Shown piece after piece: positions 1-4,164 of a stretch of DNA of 7,327 nt. The notes beneath the pieces are model-generated. The model was not told the origin of the DNA. It searched no databases and worked only from the letters and a program-made list of their open reading frames with translations. Source of the stretch: Anammoximicrobium sp032229885 (GTDB lineage Bacteria > Planctomycetota > Planctomycetia > Pirellulales > Pirellulaceae); assembly GCA_032229885.1 (NCBI GenBank), contig JAVYAJ010000053.1, positions 1-7,327 on the forward strand, in the 5' to 3' direction. The translations under genes and the position numbers were made by a program. Numbering within the stretch: the first letter of the stretch is position 1; each line of letters starts with the position of its first letter.

Positions 1-483
1 CGTTTCGACATCGATCCTCAGACTTGCTTGTTCGCCAAGGAAAACCTGCTGAACCTCGCGATCGACCGCCTGCCGGATCGTTACGAATCGGTCCTGTGGA
101 TCGACGCCGACGTGCTGCTGCTTCAGCACGACTTTGCGGACCGGCTGGTCGACGCCCTGCATCGGCATGTCGTGGTCCAAGCGTTTCGCCGACTGATGTA
201 CTTGAACAGCGACGGCGCCCCCCCAGTTGACCTGGCGGCAATCCGTTGCCGCCAGGAACATCGAGAATGGCACGAGGTCGGCCGACCCGCGCCAGGCGTT
301 CCCCGGACTTGCCTGGGCGGCCCGCCGAGAACTTCTGGCCCGGGTCGGCGGGTTGTACGATCGTGTCATCATGGGCGGCGGCGATGTGGCCTGGGCGGCA
401 GCGGTGTACGGAGATATGGAAACCGCGTACCTCCGCCGGTGGTCGAACCGACTGCTTCGCGATGCGCTCCGGTACATCCGTGA
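1..483 (+). CDS. Tandem-domain glycosyltransferase-like protein, 5' portion (partial, frameshifted)
   Basis: The frame is open from base 1, so the gene begins before the window; a TTG at 28 is internal rather than a convincing start. The genuine protein runs only to the C7 tract at 218-224. After that this frame gives low-complexity Arg/Gly/Pro sequence until a stop at 481-483, while the family sequence continues in the next frame. The meaningful part carries a helix-like NLLNLAIDRLP stretch followed by WIDADVLL (WIDAD at 97-111), a DxD-type motif of the kind that binds the metal and nucleotide sugar in GT-A fold glycosyltransferases. The same arrangement recurs in the second half of the protein (LINLVWPLLP then WIDANLLF). 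This is the N-terminal half of the first of two related domains. Glycosyltransferase-like is an inference from motif order; donor and acceptor are unknown. Confidence 0.65.
   Translation, partial: RFDIDPQTCLFAKENLLNLAIDRLPDRYESVLWIDADVLLLQHDFADRLVDALHRHVVVQAFRRLMYLNSDGAPPVDLAAIRCRQEHREWHEVGRPAPGVPRTCLGGPPRTSGPGRRVVRSCHHGRRRCGLGGSGVRRYGNRVPPPVVEPTASRCAPVHP
218..224 (+). other. C7 homopolymer where the reading frame shifts
   Basis: Seven consecutive C mark the point where the coding frame changes from the one starting at base 1 to the one ending at 1735. The new frame has a stop at 203-205, so the change must lie between there and about 230. Dropping one C gives a continuous reading, D-G-A-P-Q-L-T-W-R-Q, that runs straight into the conserved second half of domain 1. 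A homopolymer is a typical site for a sequencing or assembly error, for slippage-type inactivating mutation, and less often for programmed slippage. The sequence alone cannot separate these. Confidence 0.75.
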
Positions 484-1735
484 TGTCGCCCCGCTTGTCC
501 CGTCCGTCGGTTGGGTGGAAGCCGACGGGATTCATCTGTTTCACGGAACGCTCCAGGCGCGGCGGTACGGTTGGCGCGACACGGTGCTGCGCCGGTTCGA
601 CTACGATCCCAACGAGCACTTGGAATACGCGCCCAACGGCACGCTCCGCTGGACCGCGGCCGCGCCGGCGGAAATGGTGCGGCTGGTCACGGACTACATA
701 CACGGCCGGCAAGAGGACTCGGCCGAAGACAAGGAGGAAGACCCAGACAAAGCCGAGGACGTCCGGGCCCCGGTGTATCCAATCGTCATGATCCGGAGGA
801 AGCACAGCCGCCCTGCGGACGCCCCGCCGAAGAATCTGGTGGCCGTCACGTCCTATTTCAACTTCGGTCGCTCGCAAAACCGCCTCCGGAACTACCAACG
901 GTTTGCCGCTCACATGGCCGAGCAACGCTTTCCCCTGTGGACCATCGAGGCCGCGCTGCCCGGCGATCCCTTCGAGATCCCGGACAATAGTCAGGTCCGC
1001 CGCGTGCGGGTGCGTGATCCCCTTTGGCACGAATTGCGGCTGATCAACCTCGTGTGGCCGCTGCTGCCGCCCGACGTCGATGCCGTCGCGTGGATTGACG
1101 CGAACCTGCTTTTCTCGCCCGATATCCGGCAAGCAACTTTGAACGCCCTTGCCCAATGGCCGCTCGTGCAGATGTTTCAGCGGGTGAACCGGCTCGATGA
1201 CGCCGGACGCGTTTTGCTTCCGGAGATCGAAGACGCCGACCTTGGCATCGCGTACGCCAATTTTCGCGACGGCGTGAATGCTGTAACGCCAGGAACCCGG
1301 CGAACGGGCTGTGCTTGGGCGGCCCGCCGCGAATTGCGGTCCGCGATCGGCGGCCTGTTCGACCGCTATCCGGCAGGGAACGGGGACGTGTTGGCTTGCA
1401 TCGGTTTTTTCGGTGATCTGGATTCGCGGTCTTTGGACCGTTACGGTGGACCGGTCGTCGACGAGGTTCGTACATGGGCAGCGCACGCACGCGCTGTCGT
1501 TCGCGGGCGTGTGGGCTACGTGCCCGGTACGATCCACCATCTGTACCGGGGTGACTTGCGCGTCCGCCAGGACGCGAAGCGTCACGAGGTTCTGAAAGCG
1601 AGCGGCTTCGATCCGGCGCTCCACCAGGAACTCGTGGACAGCGTCTACCAGTTGGCGCCCGCGTGCCCGCAAGAGATCCGCCACTGGATGGCGGCGCATC
1701 TACGGACCTTGCGCCAGGAAGATGAATACCCCTAG
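227..1735 (+). CDS. Tandem-domain glycosyltransferase-like protein, main portion after the frameshift
   Basis: This frame continues the protein begun at base 1. An in-frame TTG at 227 is the first possible start but has no role as a natural N-terminus, because domain 1 begins upstream. Domain 1 continues with LAWAARREL, a GGLYDR stretch, a GGGD motif (374-385) and IHLFHG (530-547). An acidic, lysine-rich linker follows (about 701-775). Domain 2 begins near NLVAVTSYFNF (about 836) and repeats the pattern: WIDAN (1091-1105), CAWAARREL, GGLFDRY, GNGD (1376-1387), IHHLYRG (1532-1552) and a FDP..H.EL tail like domain 1's YDPNEHL. The W-x-x-R...GG(L)(Y/F)D...GxGD order resembles the acceptor side of GT-A galactosyltransferase-type enzymes. 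Domain 2 has Asn in place of the second Asp of DxD, so it may be inactive or altered. No signal peptide or membrane segment is visible. The next gene follows after 286 bases. Confidence 0.75.
   Translation: MTWRQSVAARNIENGTRSADPRQAFPGLAWAARRELLARVGGLYDRVIMGGGDVAWAAAVYGDMETAYLRRWSNRLLRDALRYIRDVAPLVPSVGWVEADGIHLFHGTLQARRYGWRDTVLRRFDYDPNEHLEYAPNGTLRWTAAAPAEMVRLVTDYIHGRQEDSAEDKEEDPDKAEDVRAPVYPIVMIRRKHSRPADAPPKNLVAVTSYFNFGRSQNRLRNYQRFAAHMAEQRFPLWTIEAALPGDPFEIPDNSQVRRVRVRDPLWHELRLINLVWPLLPPDVDAVAWIDANLLFSPDIRQATLNALAQWPLVQMFQRVNRLDDAGRVLLPEIEDADLGIAYANFRDGVNAVTPGTRRTGCAWAARRELRSAIGGLFDRYPAGNGDVLACIGFFGDLDSRSLDRYGGPVVDEVRTWAAHARAVVRGRVGYVPGTIHHLYRGDLRVRQDAKRHEVLKASGFDPALHQELVDSVYQLAPACPQEIRHWMAAHLRTLRQEDEYP
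314..327 (+). repeat. Direct repeat copy 1 (domain 1, encodes WAARR)
   Basis: The 14-base string TGGGCGGCCCGCCG here is identical to bases 1316-1329 in the second domain, and both encode W-A-A-R-R. It is the longest identical stretch I noticed between the two domain copies. It reflects an internal duplication under protein-level conservation, not a mobile element. Confidence 0.6.
1316..1329 (+). repeat. Direct repeat copy 2 (domain 2, encodes WAARR)
   Basis: Partner of the identical 14-base string at 314-327. The flanking DNA has diverged (GAACTT against GAATTG) while the protein stays R-E-L, which fits an old domain duplication. Confidence 0.6.
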
Positions 1736-1861
1736 GCGGCGTGAAAAGGAGCGCGTCAGGACGTCCTCCAGCCGGGTGATCCGCAAATTATTCTCGCGCC
1801 AGAAACCATGACGTCGTGACAGGTTCGGACTCGACGCCTCGGAACGCTCGACGTCCGTCTC

Positions 1862-1890
1862 TTGCTACTTGTTTCGTGGTATGTTATTTT
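1862..1890 (+). promoter_or_regulatory. Possible sigma-70-like promoter
   Basis: TTGCTA (1862-1867) and TATTTT (1885-1890) are separated by 17 bases and each matches four of six consensus positions. They lie in the AT-richer part of the gap, about 130 bases before the ATG at 2022. Boxes this weak occur by chance, and the organism's promoter consensus is unknown, so this is only a candidate. Confidence 0.2.
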
Positions 1891-2011
1891 GCCGGATGCG
1901 CTGGCGTGCGAATTTTCATCATCGCCGGTCTTCTCGCCATGCCGCCGAAAAGAACGTAACGAGTCTTTTTACTTGGCTTGCTCTCTCGCGCCCCGTTCGC
2001 TGGGCAACTAC

Positions 2012-2018
2012 GGAGGAG
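2012..2018 (+). promoter_or_regulatory. Shine-Dalgarno fixing the start at 2022
   Basis: GGAGGAG, with GGAGG at 2012-2016, ends five bases before the ATG at 2022. It decides the start: the frame is open upstream to 1869, but no comparable site precedes the earlier start codons. Confidence 0.8.
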
Positions 2019-2021
2019 CCG

Positions 2022-2954
2022 ATGGCGCACGACATTCGCTGGGGCAGCGCGCTGCCCGCCTTCAGCGCCCGCCATACGGTTCTCGCGCCCCTCGAAGGCG
2101 ACCAGCACCGCGTCGCGCCCATCCTGGCGGGGCGCCGCCAGCCGGTGCGGTGCGACGTCATCCTCGCCTACTGCCCCGCGAACCTTCGCTGGACACTGGC
2201 GGCCGCCGAGAGCATTCTCAATCAGGCGTTTGCCGAGCCCGTGCTGCACCTGGTCGCGGATGGCGGGTCGGCGATGGACGATCGCGGCCTGAAGAATGCG
2301 CTCGCGGGCGTGGCCTGCTGCCGATGGTATCGGGCCCCGAATCGGCTGGGGCCGTACCGTATCGCGAACAACCTTTTCGACTATCTGGAAACCGAATACT
2401 ACGCCATCCAGGACGCCGACGACCTGTCCGCGCCGAACCGCCTGTGGCGCTCGGTCCGGATCCTGGAGGATTACGGCTACGACATCTTTGGCGGCGCGAT
2501 GGAACAGTTCGCGGACTATCGTCGGCGCAGCCCGCTGGTCCAGACGGCCTTGGCCAACGCCCCGTACCAGATGCCGGGGGTCTACTGGCTGCGAACGCCG
2601 CGGGGGGCGATCATCCACGGCGCCATGACCTGTCGCAAGTCCTGGTTCGAACGGCTCAATGGCTACGGCGACTTCACGTCGGGAGGCGACTGCGAGTTCA
2701 TCAGCCGGGCGCACGCCGCGGGAGCGAAAACCTACGTGTCTCATCAAGTCGTCGCCTGGCGACGATTGCACGATCGAAGCCTGAGCTATTCGACGGCGCG
2801 GACGCTGCCGGCCCACGAGCAATTCAGCCCGCGCGAGGCGCAGCGACGATTCGCGGAGTGGAAGCGCACAGGATGTAATTGGGCCAGCTACGGCCGCCTC
2901 GATCGCTGCCGCGGTGGCGGCGATCTGATCAAGCTAGAGGAGGATCCGCGGTGA
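2022..2954 (+). CDS. GT2-type glycosyltransferase
   Basis: This gene encodes 310 residues, a normal length for a single-domain family 2 (GT-A fold) glycosyltransferase. The catalytic domain starts near residue 45 with a beta strand DVILAYCPANL. An alpha-helix, W-T-L-A-A-A-E-S-I-L-N-Q, follows, as in the usual opening of GT2 domains. The metal and nucleotide-sugar motif is QDADDLS, with D131, D133 and D134. An acceptor-side acidic motif, GGDCEF (D223, E225), follows, and then R-R-L-H-D-R-S-L-S around H250, matching the R-x-H-x-x-S-x-S pattern common late in GT2 proteins. The first 40 or so residues are not typical of the fold, and no signal peptide or membrane helix is seen, so it is probably a soluble cytoplasmic enzyme. 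The sugar and acceptor cannot be read from the sequence. Its stop overlaps the GTG start of the next gene, which implies translational coupling. Confidence 0.85.
   Translation: MAHDIRWGSALPAFSARHTVLAPLEGDQHRVAPILAGRRQPVRCDVILAYCPANLRWTLAAAESILNQAFAEPVLHLVADGGSAMDDRGLKNALAGVACCRWYRAPNRLGPYRIANNLFDYLETEYYAIQDADDLSAPNRLWRSVRILEDYGYDIFGGAMEQFADYRRRSPLVQTALANAPYQMPGVYWLRTPRGAIIHGAMTCRKSWFERLNGYGDFTSGGDCEFISRAHAAGAKTYVSHQVVAWRRLHDRSLSYSTARTLPAHEQFSPREAQRRFAEWKRTGCNWASYGRLDRCRGGGDLIKLEEDPR
2936..2944 (+). promoter_or_regulatory. Shine-Dalgarno for the cysteine-rich small protein
   Basis: AGAGGAGGA lies inside the end of the glycosyltransferase gene, with GGAGG at 2939-2943 placed seven bases before the GTG at 2951. 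It supports that GTG over the in-frame start at 2879, which would add 24 residues buried in the upstream gene. Confidence 0.75.
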
Positions 2955-3262
2955 CGCAACGCCCAACCGACGCGGCGCGAGCGAGCGAAACGCCTCGGCC
3001 GCCCAGCCTGCCGCGACAGGCCTGGAACCTGGCTCGCTCGCTGGCCCAGTTCGTGGCGGATGGTTGCCGCACCATCGGCGAGGACGACTATCGTCGGCGG
3101 CTGGAAATCTGCGACGGGTGCTATGCGCGGCGCGGCGACCGATGCTTGAAATGCGGGTGTCGCTTGTCCATGAAAGCCCGCGCCCGTGCGCTGCGTTGTC
3201 CGCTGGACAAGTGGCCGCCGGTCGCTTCGGGGGTTTGTCAAGGAGTCTGCGATGTCCGGTGA
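2951..3262 (+). CDS. Small cysteine-rich, zinc-ribbon-like protein
   Basis: The product has 103 residues, from a GTG start that overlaps the previous gene's TGA in a GTGA junction. The N-terminal third is Pro/Arg/Ala-rich and probably disordered. A helical stretch (about 24-37) is followed by the sequence YRRRLEIC and a cysteine cluster: C54-x2-C57, C65-x2-C68-x-C70 and C83. The core pattern is C-x2-C-x7-C-x2-C-G-C...K-x7-C-P-x2-K-W. Two further cysteines (C96, C100) lie near the C-terminus. I recall this pattern from short uncharacterised proteins encoded among phage and prophage structural genes; that link is from memory and has not been searched. Binding of one zinc ion is the obvious inference; role and partners are unknown. 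The cluster is too short for an enzyme, so an adaptor or structural role is more likely. The gene overlaps the next one by 11 bases. Confidence 0.8.
   Translation: MTQRPTDAARASETPRPPSLPRQAWNLARSLAQFVADGCRTIGEDDYRRRLEICDGCYARRGDRCLKCGCRLSMKARARALRCPLDKWPPVASGVCQGVCDVR
3240..3245 (+). promoter_or_regulatory. Shine-Dalgarno for the 283-residue unknown protein
   Basis: AAGGAG lies six bases before the ATG at 3252 and within the end of the preceding gene. It favours that start over the in-frame codon at 3186, which has no such site. Confidence 0.75.
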
Positions 3263-4103
3263 GCGAGTAGTGGGCGGGGCGACATGGAAGACTCACATGC
3301 CTTTCTTCGACGGCCAGAACCTGGTGTTCTGCGTGGCTGATGGCACGCGGCGGTACAAGACGTCGTGCGGCGGCGAGATCTGGACGACCTTGGACCGGCG
3401 GCCCGGGCTGCGAGCGAGCTTTCTGGACGTGCCGCGCGCGGTGGATGCGTCCTATCGGCCGTGGAAGCTGGCCGTGGCCCCGTGGTCGGGCGGCCCATGG
3501 CCCGCCGAACGCGTGCAGCGAATCGAGACCGGCTTGCCCGCCGAAGCCGTCGAGTGCAGCCCGGCCTGTTACCGGGAACGCGGGCGGTGGCACGTTTCGT
3601 TCATCGGCGGGACGCCGAAGCCCGAGGGTTGGAGCTATCACCTGTACGTGATGTCCGGGCCGTCGCTGGGGCGACTGGAGCGGGCGGAAAAAGTGACCCC
3701 CCGGCCGGTTCGCGTCGGCTTTCTGATCCCGCGCTACCAGTGCCTGGGCGGGCGCGGGCGGCTGGATCTGACCGACCGGGTCGGCGGCGGATCGTTCTCG
3801 CTGCAATGCCCGCTGGACCCGATCCTCCGCGCCTCGTACCAGGCAGATGATCCGGCGAGCCTGATTGTCAGCGGGCGGGACGCCCTGGGCCGCGACGCGA
3901 CGCTCGTGTATCAGATCGACTCGGGGAGGACGCTCGAGATCTCCTCGCCGTCGGACGCCTACAAGCCATCGCTGTACGCCGGGCGGGTGGTGTTCGCCGG
4001 GCGGCAGGGCAAGAGCCGGGAAGACCGCGAGCTGCGCCACGCGCCCTGCCGGCTGACCCCGGCGCAGGGCGCGATCGTCCGCTTGGCGCGCGCCGCGGAA
4101 TGA
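3252..4103 (+). CDS. Protein of unknown function, possibly beta-rich
   Basis: The gene encodes 283 residues and I do not recognise the family. The sequence is rich in short strand-like segments separated by Gly/Pro/Asp turns, such as FFDGQNLVFCVADG, then ECSPACYRERGRWHVSFIGG, and later AYKPSLYAGRVVFAGRQG. The repeated pattern of an aromatic or hydrophobic strand, a charged turn and a second strand ending in Gly would suit a beta-propeller or another all-beta fold such as those of surface or tail proteins, but this is only an impression. There is no signal peptide, membrane helix or clear catalytic motif. Five cysteines are scattered rather than clustered. Its 11-base overlap with the zinc-ribbon gene and its own ribosome binding site place it in the same operon. 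Codons end mostly in G or C, as in the neighbours, which supports real coding. Confidence 0.75.
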   Translation: MSGERVVGGATWKTHMPFFDGQNLVFCVADGTRRYKTSCGGEIWTTLDRRPGLRASFLDVPRAVDASYRPWKLAVAPWSGGPWPAERVQRIETGLPAEAVECSPACYRERGRWHVSFIGGTPKPEGWSYHLYVMSGPSLGRLERAEKVTPRPVRVGFLIPRYQCLGGRGRLDLTDRVGGGSFSLQCPLDPILRASYQADDPASLIVSGRDALGRDATLVYQIDSGRTLEISSPSDAYKPSLYAGRVVFAGRQGKSREDRELRHAPCRLTPAQGAIVRLARAAE

Positions 4104-4164
4104 ATTCGGTTGTTGGGAGGTTTGGTTTTTCTTAGTTGTTCTCCATCCGACAAAGCAGACCGCC
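4104..4164 (+). promoter_or_regulatory. T-rich leader before the RHS gene
   Basis: These 61 bases separate the unknown gene from the RHS start. Over 4101-4164 G+C is 30 of 64 by hand count, and 4121-4140 has only 5 of 20, far below the surrounding coding sequence. A GGGAGG (4115-4120) looks like a ribosome binding site but is about 45 bases from the ATG at 4165, with no start codon in that frame in between. The bases just before 4165 have no good Shine-Dalgarno. It could be a promoter or an unstructured leader; no convincing -35/-10 pair or terminator hairpin was found. Confidence 0.35.

Larger units (their letters stand above)
1736..2021. other. Intergenic region between the two glycosyltransferase genes
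   Basis: These 286 bases hold no convincing gene. An open frame from 1869 into the next gene has no ribosome binding site at its start, gives a basic, low-complexity extension, and is disregarded. Three GACGTC hexamers lie at 1760, 1810 and 1850; the first sits in a perfect 10-base palindrome, AGGACGTCCT (1758-1767). The stretch from about 1861 to 1975 is clearly AT-richer than the flanking genes and is the likeliest place for a promoter. I see no strong GC hairpin followed by a T run, so no terminator is called for the upstream gene. Confidence 0.6.

Noticed and set aside
1948..1969. AAAAGA...TCTTTT inverted repeat with a T run, considered as a terminator
   Set aside because: The stem is six mostly A-T pairs with a 10-base loop and no GC-rich part, too weak for a rho-independent terminator. 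It is also only about 50 bases before a gene start.
1869..2021. Upstream extension of the GT2 gene to a TTG at 1869
   Set aside because: The added 51 residues are basic and unlike the domain, and the strong GGAGGAG sits right before the ATG at 2022.
1736..2021. Search for a riboswitch, small RNA or tRNA in the gap
   Set aside because: No cloverleaf, conserved aptamer core or strong stem series was recognised.
2879..2950. Upstream start for the zinc-ribbon gene
   Set aside because: It would overlap the GT2 gene by 76 bases, while a good Shine-Dalgarno precedes the GTG at 2951.
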